DNA of 64,000 nt from Salinisphaera sp. Q1T1-3 (lineage in GTDB: Bacteria > Pseudomonadota > Gammaproteobacteria > Nevskiales > Salinisphaeraceae): the NCBI RefSeq assembly GCF_003602005.1, contig NZ_QZWD01000013.1, positions 55,775-119,774 of the forward strand. The letters are read 5' to 3'. A program made the position numbers and the translations under genes. Below, one piece after another: positions 8,076-16,150 of the stretch (its first letter is position 1; the number at the start of each line of letters is the position of its first letter). A model generated the notes under the pieces. It saw only the letters and a program-made list of their open reading frames with translations. It searched no databases and was not told the origin of the DNA.

Positions 8076-8881
8076 CGCATGATACGCGCGCGCCGGCCGA
8101 ACGCTGGGATGTCATCGTTCTGGCCGGCGATCGTGGCGCCAACGACCCGGTGGCCAGAGCCACGGGCGCCGGTTGCAAGGCGATGGCGCCGATCGCGGGC
8201 AAGCCCCTGCTCGCCCGCGTGCTCGACACGATCACCGAGGCCCCGGGGCTGGATACCTGTCACGTCGTCGGCCCGCGTGCCGACATCGTGGCCGCGAACC
8301 CGACGCTGGCCTCCCTGATCGGCGAATCCGGCGCTCGCTGGCATTCCCCCGCCGACTCGCCGGTGGCCAGCGCCATGACCGCACTGGCCGATATCGATTC
8401 CGATCGCCGCGTGCTGATCACCACGGCCGACCATGCCCTGCTGACACCGCGCATGATCGATGCGATGTGCCAGACACGCGACGACGTTGATCTGACGGTC
8501 GGCCTGATCGAGCGGGCTCGCGTGTCCAGCGCCTATCCGGCATCGCAACGTACCGCCATCCGGCTCGGGGGGCGTGGATACTGCGGTTGCAATCTGTTCG
8601 CCCTGCACTCGGCCCGCGGGCGCGACCTGGTCGCGGCTTGGCGCCGCGTCGAGGACGAGCGCAAGCACCCGGCGCGCGTGGTCTCCGGAATGCTCGGCTG
8701 GGGCGCTCTGATTCGATACGCCCTGCGGCGCCTGACGCTCGAACAGGCCTTCAATCAACTCTCGCGCCGCAGCGGCGTGCGGGTCGCACCGAGCCTGCTC
8801 ACCACACCGGAGGCCGCCATCGACGTCGACTCGGTGGCCGACCTGCGTCAGGTCGAGGCCATTCTCAACGGCCGCGGATGA
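8072..8881 (+). CDS. NTP transferase-domain protein (MobA/IspD-type nucleotidyltransferase)
   Basis: This 269-aa protein starts at ATG 8072 and overlaps the upstream stop by four bases. It has the N-terminal pattern of the MobA-like nucleotidyltransferase fold: VIVLAGDRG, then CKAMAPIAGKPLLARVLDTI, and later RRVLITTADHALLTPRMID. The usual GGxSxRMG loop is degenerate (AGDRGANDPVA). Similar genes occur with the lipid kinase gene in Caulobacter, where a cpgABC set converts ceramide into an anionic ceramide phosphoglycerate lipid. Making or attaching an activated head group is therefore plausible, but the substrate cannot be read from the sequence. Confidence 0.75.
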   Translation: MTHDTRAPAERWDVIVLAGDRGANDPVARATGAGCKAMAPIAGKPLLARVLDTITEAPGLDTCHVVGPRADIVAANPTLASLIGESGARWHSPADSPVASAMTALADIDSDRRVLITTADHALLTPRMIDAMCQTRDDVDLTVGLIERARVSSAYPASQRTAIRLGGRGYCGCNLFALHSARGRDLVAAWRRVEDERKHPARVVSGMLGWGALIRYALRRLTLEQAFNQLSRRSGVRVAPSLLTTPEAAIDVDSVADLRQVEAILNGRG

Positions 8882-9011
8882 GACGACGCCGATCCGGCCG
8901 GCCCAGTGAAACCGGCGTGCGAGGCGCTCGCAGCGCGCGGCGACCGGGCCTTCAATATGGCGGGCTGGCGTGTTCGCCCGAGCGCTCTGTTTCTGCCTGC
9001 CGGGTGTTCTG

Positions 9012-9276
9012 CTAGGGCCTGTTGATGTTTCGTTCGAGCGCCTTTTCGTCGAGAGACCGCCGTGTGTCCGGCAAGGCGCGAGTCGCCGATCGTGGCGTGC
9101 CACGATCCAGACGGGCAACGCCGCAGGGCGCCCATCGTCGATTTTTCATGGGCGGCCCAACCCTTGGGAACAGGCGCCCCGAATCAAAGATACGACGGCA
9201 ATCCAGCGCGCCAGGCCTTGGCTTGTCGTAGCGCAGCACTTGGCGCGGACTCGTACGAAACATCAACAGGCTCTAG
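9012..9276. mobile_element. 265-bp miniature inverted-repeat element (MITE)
   Basis: The element is bounded by terminal inverted repeats of 22 bp with one mismatch: CTAGGGCCTGTTGATGTTTCGT at the left and its complement at 9255-9276. The pairing extends weakly to about 27 bp. CTAG at both tips could be a 4-bp target duplication, as made by IS5-group elements that use a YTAR target. No transposase is encoded. It occupies the middle of a 481-bp gap between the NTP transferase and the lipid kinase, where the rest of the operon is overlapped. The remaining parts of the gap, 8882-9011 and 9277-9362, show nothing recognisable. Confidence 0.75.
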
Positions 9277-9362
9277 AATGCGCGGCACCTCGACGAGCCG
9301 AGACGCGGCGTCCGGCTGGCTCGAGCACAGGGGCCGAATACCCGCGGATTCCAGGAGCCGGC

Positions 9363-10334
9363 ATGGTCGAGAAAGCGTCCGCCAGCACGCCACGGCGGCT
9401 GGGCATCATCTACAACGCACAGAGTGGACGACATCGCCGACGCTGGGGCCATCACGCACCGCCGGCCGGCGTACCAGCCATCGAGGCCAATACCACGGCC
9501 GAAATCACCGCTGCGGTCGCCGAGCTGGCCGGCCTCGGCGTTGACCTGCTCGCCGTGGCCGGTGGCGATGGTACCGTGCAGTGCGTGCTTGGCGAGATTC
9601 TCCTGAAAGAGCATTTCGCCGAACCACCCCTGCTGGCGCTCATCCCCACCGGCAGCACCAACATGACTGCGCGCGATGCCGGCGCGATCAACGTGCGACG
9701 CCGGGGTTGGCAGCCGTTGTGCGACTGGGCCGCGGGTCAGCGCAGCGCACGGCTTCGTCAGCGCAGCGTACTGCGCATCGAGCCCGGCGGGGACCGCGCC
9801 GCGATCGCCGGCATGTTCTTCGGAGCCGGTGCGGTCCATCATGCGGTCGAGCATACGCAGAAACGACTGCATAGCGTGGGGCTGCGCGGTGAAGTCGGCC
9901 CGGCGCTTGCGTTCCTGCGTTTTCTGAAGTCCGTGCTGACCGGCGACGGTCGCCATTTCGCGCCCACGCGGCTGAGTCTGCGCGACGACAAGCAACAGTA
10001 TATGGACGACGAGGCGCTGCTCATGGTCGCCTCCACACTGCATCGCCTGGTATTGCGATTTCACCCCTTCTGGGGCCGCGAGGACGCCGCGATCGCCTGG
10101 ACCGTAATCCGTCACGGGGCCAACCGACTGTTCTGGCGGATTCCGCTGATCGTGCGCGGCTCGTCGCGGGCCGGTCGTGCCGAGCCGATCGATTATCTGA
10201 GCCACAACAGCGACACCCTGGAGCTCGACTTCGAAGGCGGTTTCATCGTGGACGGTGAATTCTTCCGCAGCGCAGCGGCCGACGGCCCAGTGCGCCTGTC
10301 GGTGGCGGGTCGTCTGTCGTTTGTCTCGCTGTGA
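9363..10334 (+). CDS. YegS/diacylglycerol-kinase family lipid kinase, ceramide kinase-like
   Basis: The product is 323 aa from ATG 9363. It has the lipid-kinase catalytic domain: N-terminal RLGIIYNAQSGRHRR, nucleotide motif AVAGGDGTVQCVL, substrate loop ALIPTGSTNM, and a beta-rich C-terminal half ending VDGEFFRSAAADGPVRLSVAG. This is the DAGK_cat/YegS pattern. In Caulobacter a kinase of this family (CpgB) phosphorylates ceramide, and the same neighbourhood of acyltransferase and NTP transferase is seen here. The GTG of the next gene overlaps this stop. The upstream frame is open through the MITE, but the conserved domain starts only here. Confidence 0.82.
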   Translation: MVEKASASTPRRLGIIYNAQSGRHRRRWGHHAPPAGVPAIEANTTAEITAAVAELAGLGVDLLAVAGGDGTVQCVLGEILLKEHFAEPPLLALIPTGSTNMTARDAGAINVRRRGWQPLCDWAAGQRSARLRQRSVLRIEPGGDRAAIAGMFFGAGAVHHAVEHTQKRLHSVGLRGEVGPALAFLRFLKSVLTGDGRHFAPTRLSLRDDKQQYMDDEALLMVASTLHRLVLRFHPFWGREDAAIAWTVIRHGANRLFWRIPLIVRGSSRAGRAEPIDYLSHNSDTLELDFEGGFIVDGEFFRSAAADGPVRLSVAGRLSFVSL

Positions 10335-11284
10335 GTACCGCCGCCGAGACGCAGGACGGCTTCGCCGCCATCGCCGGGCCATGCCACAGCCCGGTGGCCG
10401 AGGCGCTCTCACCACTGATCACGGCCATCGAAGCCCGTCATGGTACGGCCGTGTCGGGCATCATCTTCTATGGTTCGTGCCTGCGCAGCGGCCGTATCCA
10501 TGATGGTCTCGTGGATCTTTACGTGGTCGTCGACAATTACCGCGCAGCCCACGATCGCCCGATCAGCGCGCTCGCCAACCGGCTGGTGCCGCCGAACGTC
10601 TACTACCTGGAAGCCGACGGCGCGCAGGGTCTGCTTCGCTGCAAATATGCCGTGATCGATGAGGCCGAGCTGGCCCGTGGCTGCACCACGGCCCTGCTGT
10701 CCAGTATCTGGGGACGTTTTGCACAGCCCGTGGCCATCGTCACCACCCGGGACGCCGATACGCGGACACGATTCCGTGCCCATCTCGGGCGCGCCGTCGC
10801 CACGCTGCTCGACGAGTGCCTGCCCGCGCTTTCGGATACAGCGCGCGCGCCGGCCGAGGCATTTGCCGAGGCGCTCGCGCTCAGCTATTCCGGTGAGCTG
10901 CGTACCGAAGACAGCCGCCGCAGCACGACCGTCATCGACACCGATCGGGCGGAATATGCACGCCGGCTGCATGCAGCGCGAGGCCACCTGGCCTTCGATA
11001 CCGAAATCGATTCGACCGGCCGTTTTCGCTGTTATCCGAGCATGGCCCAAAAGCGCCGCGCTGCCCGGCGCTGGCGCATCCGACGCCCGCTTGGCCGCGC
11101 GCTATCGGTCGCCCGCCTGTCCAAGGCCTGCTTCACCTTCGGCAACGCCGTCGACTACGGGGCCTGGAAACTGGCCCGCCACACAGGCGTCGAGATCGAG
11201 GTCACGGATCGACTGCGGCGTCATCCCCTGATCTACGGCTGGCCGGTGCTCTGGCGCCTGTATCGGCGCGGGCTGCTGCGATAG
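10331..11284 (+). CDS. Nucleotidyltransferase-like protein of the sphingolipid operon, function unknown
   Basis: This 317-aa protein starts at GTG 10331 and overlaps the kinase stop by four bases. The segment IIFYGSCLRSGRIHDGLVDLYVVV resembles the GS...D-x-D signature of polymerase-beta-type nucleotidyltransferases. The C-terminus is strongly basic (QKRRAARRWRIRRPLGRAL) and ends with a possible membrane-contact helix (YGWPVLWRLYRRGLLR). No signal peptide is seen. As last gene of the operon it probably completes the head group of the phosphorylated ceramide; cpgA/cpgC-like function is a guess. I do not recognise a named family with certainty. Confidence 0.65.
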   Translation: MSTAAETQDGFAAIAGPCHSPVAEALSPLITAIEARHGTAVSGIIFYGSCLRSGRIHDGLVDLYVVVDNYRAAHDRPISALANRLVPPNVYYLEADGAQGLLRCKYAVIDEAELARGCTTALLSSIWGRFAQPVAIVTTRDADTRTRFRAHLGRAVATLLDECLPALSDTARAPAEAFAEALALSYSGELRTEDSRRSTTVIDTDRAEYARRLHAARGHLAFDTEIDSTGRFRCYPSMAQKRRAARRWRIRRPLGRALSVARLSKACFTFGNAVDYGAWKLARHTGVEIEVTDRLRRHPLIYGWPVLWRLYRRGLLR

Positions 11285-11647
11285 ACCAACCCGGGGCGTC
11301 TCGTCCCAGGCCTCGTCCCAGGCAAGAGTCGCCAATCCTGGCGTGGCCACGCGCCCCCGTGGCCGCCCAGTCGACTGTTCAAGGGCGGCCATCCCCTCGA
11401 GATAAACGCCCCAATCAAAACGCCACGGCGATTCAGCGCGCGAGCAGGCAGGCAGGCAGGCAAAAAATCCAAACACGATGCGTTCCACGCCTCGTCTCGC
11501 CGCCCCTGGTCCCTTTCAGCAGGCAATGGGCATAAAAGACTCGCACGACACCATCAACACGCTAATCCGAGGCTCCGGCGCGCGCACTGGCGCGTGCGTT
11601 ACGCCAATGCGGGCAAGGTTATCGCCAATACGGCGATACCGCCCACG
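11285..11647. repeat. Intergenic region with a decayed relative of the MITE and a palindrome
   Basis: No gene is visible. From 11321 to about 11441 the sequence shares several short blocks, in the same order, with the inside of the MITE at 9070-9212: GAGTCGCC, TGGCGTG, CCACG, GGGCGGCC, CGCCCC, AATCAAA and CAGCGCGC. It lacks the terminal repeats, so it looks like an old, truncated copy. A (GCAG)4 run lies at 11444-11462. A perfect dyad, TATCGCC-AATAC-GGCGATA, lies at 11620-11638. Confidence 0.5.
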
Positions 11648-11670
11648 AAAAAGCCGGCTCGCGGCCGGCT
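11648..11670 (-). terminator. Rho-independent terminator after lpxC
   Basis: On the minus strand AGCCGGC, a 5-base loop and GCCGGCT form a 7-bp stem that is followed by a run of T (11652-11648). It lies 34 bp beyond the lpxC stop and ends the whole division cluster. Confidence 0.7.
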
Positions 11671-11703
11671 CTTCGTAGGCGCTGTCTCGATGAAAACGCG
11701 CGA

Positions 11704-12624
11704 TCAGGCAGCGACAACTGCCGGGCGTGCGTTGATGTAGGAGATCGGCAGCGATTCCGGCTCGTCAAACGTGATCTCTTCCCACGCATCCGTGGTTTGA
11801 AGCAGCGTCCGCACGAGCTTGTTATTCAGGGCGTGGCCCGACTTGTGACCGGAATAACTGCCGATCAGGCCGCGTCCGGTCAGATAGAGATCACCGATCG
11901 CATCCAGAATCTTGTGGCGCACGAATTCGTTGTCGTAGCGCAGACCATCGGCATTGAGCACACGGTAATCGTCGAGCACCACAGCGTTATCCATCGAGCC
12001 GCCCCGCGCCAGATTGTTCGAGCGCAGGTACTCGATATCACGCATGAAGCCGAAAGTGCGCGCTCGACTGACTTCACGCACGAACGATGTCGTGGAGAAA
12101 TCCACAGTCGCCGATTGCATGCCGTCGGCGAAGGCCGGATGATCGAAGTCGATCGAGAAATTGACCTTGAAGCCGTCGAACGGATCGAAACGCGCCCATT
12201 TGTCGCCTTCGGCGACCTCGACCGGCCGCTTTACACGAATGAAGCGTTTCGGCGCATCCAGCTCCTGGATACCGGCCGACTGCAGCAAGAAGACGAACGG
12301 CCCGGCACTACCATCCATGATGGGCAACTCGTCGCAGGACAACTCGACCACGGCATTGTCGATTCCCAGACCGGCTAGCGCCGACATGAGATGCTCCACC
12401 GTCTTGACACGCACGCCATCATCGACGAGCGTAGTTGCCAGCGTCGTATCGCCGACATTGAAGGCCTCGGCGCGCACGTCCGCGTTCGGCGACAGATCCA
12501 TGCGCCGGAACACAATGCCACTGTTGGCAGAGGCCGGGCGAAGCGTCATGTAGACCTTCTGCCCCGTATGCAGGCCAACACCGGTCGCCCGGATCGGGTT
12601 CTTGAGCGTGCGCTGTCGTAGCAT
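11704..12624 (-). CDS. lpxC: UDP-3-O-acyl-N-acetylglucosamine deacetylase
   Basis: LpxC catalyses the committed step of lipid A synthesis, a zinc-dependent deacetylation in the cytoplasm. The 306-aa length is normal. Visible landmarks are [16 protein letters not shown] at the N-terminus, [12 protein letters not shown] (zinc His), [14 protein letters not shown] (HKxxD motif) and [12 protein letters not shown] (catalytic His). It is the last gene of the dcw cluster but lies 265 bp beyond ftsZ, with an AT-rich patch upstream that suggests its own promoter. GGAAG lies 9 bases before the ATG. Confidence 0.98.
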   Translation of the reverse strand: MLRQRTLKNPIRATGVGLHTGQKVYMTLRPASANSGIVFRRMDLSPNADVRAEAFNVGDTTLATTLVDDGVRVKTVEHLMSALAGLGIDNAVVELSCDELPIMDGSAGPFVFLLQSAGIQELDAPKRFIRVKRPVEVAEGDKWARFDPFDGFKVNFSIDFDHPAFADGMQSATVDFSTTSFVREVSRARTFGFMRDIEYLRSNNLARGGSMDNAVVLDDYRVLNADGLRYDNEFVRHKILDAIGDLYLTGRGLIGSYSGHKSGHALNNKLVRTLLQTTDAWEEITFDEPESLPISYINARPAVVAA

Positions 12625-12689
12625 GAGTCGGACTTCCCTGTTTCTCGACGAGCCGTGACGATTGAAACGTCACACTACCGTCATCGTTA

Positions 12690-12735
12690 TGCTTTACAGT
12701 CTAGTAACACAGTCTTAACTTCGACTTAATTCAGT
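12690..12735 (-). promoter_or_regulatory. AT-rich probable lpxC promoter region
   Basis: This is the only AT-rich stretch in the ftsZ-lpxC gap. On the minus strand it contains TTAAGA and, 16 bases on, TAAAGC, which would form a weak sigma-70 promoter about 70 bp before the lpxC ATG. The exact boxes are uncertain. Confidence 0.35.
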
Positions 12736-12829
12736 CGTGGCGGATGTGCGCGTGCGCCCGCGCCGGAAAACCCGCCAATCTATCACAGTGTCGCAGCCTG
12801 TTCATCGCCACCTGCGCCGATTCCTGTCC

Positions 12830-12859
12830 GTGGCCGGGCGATTCCCCTCACCCGGCCAC
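12830..12859 (-). terminator. Strong hairpin just after ftsZ
   Basis: GTGGCCGGG and CCCGGCCAC form a perfect 9-bp GC-rich stem with a 12-base loop, 31 bp beyond the ftsZ stop. No T-run follows on the minus strand. It may protect the ftsZ mRNA 3' end or weaken read-through into lpxC rather than terminate fully. Confidence 0.4.
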
Positions 12860-12889
12860 GAGGCAACAAGAAGGCGAAACGCAGAGCGC

Positions 12890-14035
12890 CTAATCGGCCT
12901 GATTGCGCAGAAAGGCCGGCACGTCGAAGTAATCCATGTCGACAGCCGCATTGTCGTTCTGATTCTGCCGCGGCGACTGACGGATCACTGTCGGCCGATC
13001 CAGATCTTCATAGCGCATCTGGCCAGCCGCATCGCGCTTGACCGGGCGGCGTGCGTCGCGCTCACCGCCTTGGTTTCCCAGGCCGGTCGCCACGACCGTC
13101 ACGGTCAGCTCGTCCCCGCACTCGGAATCCTCGGCCATGCCGACGATGACTTCGGCGTTGTCGCCGGCCATCTCGGCCACGACTTCGTTGACGATCTGGA
13201 ATTCATGGATACCCAGATTCTCGTCACCGGTGACGTTGACCAGCAGGCCCTGTGCACCGTGCAGCGATAGATCATCGAGTAGCGGACTGGCGAGTGCGGC
13301 CTCGGCGGCCTCGCGCGCACGATCCTCGCCCTTGGCCGTGGCCCGACCCATCATGGCCATGCCCTGAACGCTCATCACGCGCTTCACGTCCGCGAAGTCG
13401 ACGTTCATCATGCCGGGCCGAGTGATCAGATCCGAGATGCCCTGCACTGCGTTGTGCAACACGTTGTTGGCAGCCTGGAAGGCGTTCTTGAGCGTGATCG
13501 ACTTGCCGAGCGCGGTCAGCAGCTTCTCGTTGGGAATGACGATCAGCGAATCGACGAACTGGCCGAGATCCTCGATGCCCTTGTGGGCGACTTCCATGCG
13601 CTTGCCGCGCTCGAAGGGGAAGGGCTTGGTGACGACGGCCAGCGTGAGGATGCCCATCTCGCGCGCGATCTCGGCGACGACCGGCGCCGCACCGGTACCG
13701 GTACCGCCCCCCATGCCGGCGGTGATGAACAACATGTCCGCGCCCTCGATGGCCTCGCGGATCCGCTCGCGATCCTCTTCGGCCGACTGACGGCCGACGG
13801 CCGGGTCCGCACCGGCACCGAGGCCGCGCGTGACGTTCATGCCCATCTGCACGAGCACGTCGGCCTGACAGCGCTCGAGATGCTGGGCGTCGGTGTTGGC
13901 ACAAATGAAATCGACACCCTTGATGCCGCCGGCGACCATCTGGTTGACGGTGTTACCGCCGCCGCCGCCAACGCCGATCACCTTGATGACCGCCTGAGTG
14001 TTCGTCTGATCAGCAAACTCGAATACTTCTGGCAT
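12890..14035 (-). CDS. ftsZ: Cell division protein FtsZ
   Basis: FtsZ is the tubulin-like GTPase that forms the cytokinetic ring. I start the 381-aa protein at ATG 14035 (MPEVFEFADQ), which has AGAGG upstream; the frame is open for 27 more codons without homology. Landmarks are IKVIGVGGGGGNTVNQM, the tubulin signature AGMGGGTGTGAAP, the NVDFADV segment of the T7 synergy-loop region, and the conserved C-terminal peptide DYFDVPAFLRNQAD that binds FtsA and ZipA. It follows ftsA after 85 bp. Confidence 0.98.
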   Translation of the reverse strand: MPEVFEFADQTNTQAVIKVIGVGGGGGNTVNQMVAGGIKGVDFICANTDAQHLERCQADVLVQMGMNVTRGLGAGADPAVGRQSAEEDRERIREAIEGADMLFITAGMGGGTGTGAAPVVAEIAREMGILTLAVVTKPFPFERGKRMEVAHKGIEDLGQFVDSLIVIPNEKLLTALGKSITLKNAFQAANNVLHNAVQGISDLITRPGMMNVDFADVKRVMSVQGMAMMGRATAKGEDRAREAAEAALASPLLDDLSLHGAQGLLVNVTGDENLGIHEFQIVNEVVAEMAGDNAEVIVGMAEDSECGDELTVTVVATGLGNQGGERDARRPVKRDAAGQMRYEDLDRPTVIRQSPRQNQNDNAAVDMDYFDVPAFLRNQAD

Positions 14036-14120
14036 GTTGCACCTCTGTTGCTTCGCCTGTCCTTCCCGCGGGAAAGACTTTTCGCCCCGTGCCCCGGCCG
14101 TCGCCCCTCGGATCACGCGT

Positions 14121-15356
14121 CTAGAAATTGCCCTTGAACCACGCTTTCATGCGTTCCCAGACCTGGGCGAACGTGGTGTCGCCGCCCGTGGCCTCCATCA
14201 CGCCACGTGATTGTGTCCGGTTTCCGAACTCGAGCAACCCGACACCCGTGGCATGTATCGGATTGCGTACCACATCGGACAACCCGCGAACCTTCTGCGG
14301 CGTGCCCAGACGCGTCGACATGTGAAAGACTTCCTCGGCCAGATCGGTCAGCCCTTCCATCTTGGAAGAACCGCCGGTGATGACCACGCCGCCGGCCAGC
14401 AGGTCTTCGAAACCCGACCGTACCAGCTCCTTGTGGATGAGCATGAACAGCTCTTCATAACGCGGCTTGATGACCTCGGCCAGCGTGTAACGCGACAGGC
14501 GACGCGGCGGCCGCTCGCCCACGCTCGGCACCTCGATCGCATCGTCGTCCTCGATGCGCTCGGGCAATGCACAGCCGTAGCGGATCTTGATCTGCTCGGC
14601 GTGCTGGGTGGGCGTACGTAGCGCCACCGCAATATCGTTGGTGACCTGGTCGCCGGCGATGGGGATGACCGCCGTATGCCGGATCGAGCCGTTGACGAAC
14701 ACCGCGATATCCGAGGTGCCACCACCGATGTCGACCAGCGCCACGCCGAGGTCCTTCTCGTCGTCGGTCAGCACCGCGTACGAGGAGGCCAGCTGCTCGA
14801 GCGAAAGCTTGGAGACTTCCAGCCCGCAGCGCGCCACGCATTTCTGGATGTTGTGCGCGGAGGTCACCGCCCCGGTAACGATATGCACCTTGGCCTCGAG
14901 CCGGACGCCCGACATGCCAACCGGTTCCTGGATGCCTTCGTTGTCGTCCACCGCGAATTCCTGCGGCAGCACATGAAGAATCTTCTGGTCGGCCGGAATC
15001 GCCACCGCACAGGCTGCGTCGATCACGCGCTCGATATCGGACTCGGTGACTTCCTTGTTGCGCACCGCCACGATGCCGTGCGAGTTCAGCGAGCGCACGT
15101 GCGCGCCGGAGATGCCGCAATGCACGGTCTGGATCCGGCAGCCCGCCATCAGCTCGGCCTCTTCGACCGCGCGACGGATCGAGTCGGTCGTCGACTCGAT
15201 GTTGACCACCATGCCCTTCTTCATCCCCTTGGAGGGGGCAGATCCCAGGCCGATGATCTCGAGCTGGCCGTCGTGGACTTCAGCCACGATGCAGGCCACC
15301 TTCGAGGTGCCGATATCCAGGCCGACGATGAGGTTCTTCTCCGGCCGTTTGCTCAT
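14121..15356 (-). CDS. ftsA: Cell division protein FtsA
   Basis: FtsA is the actin-like ATPase that tethers FtsZ to the membrane. The 411-aa product shows IVGLDIGTSKVACIV at the N-terminus, the SHIGGGT-type phosphate loop as ALVDIGGGTSDIAVF, and GGVVITGGSSKMEGL. It ends with a predicted amphipathic membrane-targeting helix, WERMKAWFKGNF. Its ATG overlaps the ftsQ stop by four bases. Confidence 0.98.
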   Translation of the reverse strand: MSKRPEKNLIVGLDIGTSKVACIVAEVHDGQLEIIGLGSAPSKGMKKGMVVNIESTTDSIRRAVEEAELMAGCRIQTVHCGISGAHVRSLNSHGIVAVRNKEVTESDIERVIDAACAVAIPADQKILHVLPQEFAVDDNEGIQEPVGMSGVRLEAKVHIVTGAVTSAHNIQKCVARCGLEVSKLSLEQLASSYAVLTDDEKDLGVALVDIGGGTSDIAVFVNGSIRHTAVIPIAGDQVTNDIAVALRTPTQHAEQIKIRYGCALPERIEDDDAIEVPSVGERPPRRLSRYTLAEVIKPRYEELFMLIHKELVRSGFEDLLAGGVVITGGSSKMEGLTDLAEEVFHMSTRLGTPQKVRGLSDVVRNPIHATGVGLLEFGNRTQSRGVMEATGGDTTFAQVWERMKAWFKGNF

Positions 15357-16090
15357 CCCATATTCTCCTGCCCGCTGGCTGACGCCACCTGCTTGCGCGT
15401 GCCGCCAACTGCAAAACCGTCGCTGTAGCGCAGATCGACATAGCCGGCTTCGGCCAACGCACTGGACGCCGCCGAGCGTTCAAGCCCGAAACGCACGAAC
15501 CGCTGCATGCGCGCTGCGAGCTCATCGTGCCCGAGTCGCAGTGCCAACCCGTTGTCGAGCCGACCCTGCCAATCACCGTCCGCATCGAGCTTCAATGACG
15601 CAAGATGCGCACCATGACCGGCGAGGATACCGGATAGTCGGCGGTATTGGGCATAGACTTTCGCGGCCTGGTCGTCCGCGCCGTCGAGCTGCACGAGACC
15701 GGGCGGCCGCTTGTCGGGCGCGAAGATCTCGCCGTCGGCGCCCAGCATCCGGTCATTGCCCCAGTAGGCCACCGGTTTGCGGTCGGCGATGTGCACGACC
15801 ACACCGTTGGGCCAGTGGCGCGAGACCGAGACATCGGTCAGCCACGGCTTGGCAGCCAGCTTGTCCTGAAGCCCCTTCAGATCGACATCGAAGAACGAGG
15901 CCTTGAGATAAGGCGCGGCCAGGCGCGCCAGTTCGCCGTCGGAGACGTGCGCCGAATGGCCGCTGATATAGAGCCGCCGCGGACCCGAGTCGTCCGGTTT
16001 GATGCCCTGCCAGGTACAGGCCGCCACACCGGTGAGAAGTAGCGCGCCAATGGACAGATCACGGATCCAGCGTGTGGTTGACTTGCTCAT
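15353..16090 (-). CDS. ftsQ: Cell division protein FtsQ
   Basis: FtsQ is the bitopic inner-membrane protein that links FtsBL to the divisome. I choose ATG 16090 (MSKSTTRW, 245 aa) because a G-rich Shine-Dalgarno lies just upstream. A basic N-terminus is followed by one hydrophobic segment, a POTRA domain (YISGHSAHVSDGELARL...FFDVDLKGLQDKLAAKPWLTDVSVSRHWP) and the FtsQ domain. The hydrophobic segment ends LTGVAAC, which fits a lipobox; FtsQ is not normally a lipoprotein. The gene directly follows murC, since ddl is absent. Confidence 0.95.
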   Translation of the reverse strand: MSKSTTRWIRDLSIGALLLTGVAACTWQGIKPDDSGPRRLYISGHSAHVSDGELARLAAPYLKASFFDVDLKGLQDKLAAKPWLTDVSVSRHWPNGVVVHIADRKPVAYWGNDRMLGADGEIFAPDKRPPGLVQLDGADDQAAKVYAQYRRLSGILAGHGAHLASLKLDADGDWQGRLDNGLALRLGHDELAARMQRFVRFGLERSAASSALAEAGYVDLRYSDGFAVGGTRKQVASASGQENMG

Positions 16091-16150
16091 GACGAACGCC
16101 CCCCGGGCAGTTGCCGGCCACCGCCGGCAATCGAGAAAACAGAACAACGG

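Noticed and set aside
8970..9362. Upstream extension of the lipid kinase frame through the MITE
   Set aside because: It reads through the inverted-repeat element and lacks kinase sequence; ATG 9363 fits the family start.
11444..11462. (GCAG)4 tetranucleotide run as a phase-variation tract
   Set aside because: It is only about four and a half units long and lies in non-coding DNA between convergent genes, so no switch can be argued.
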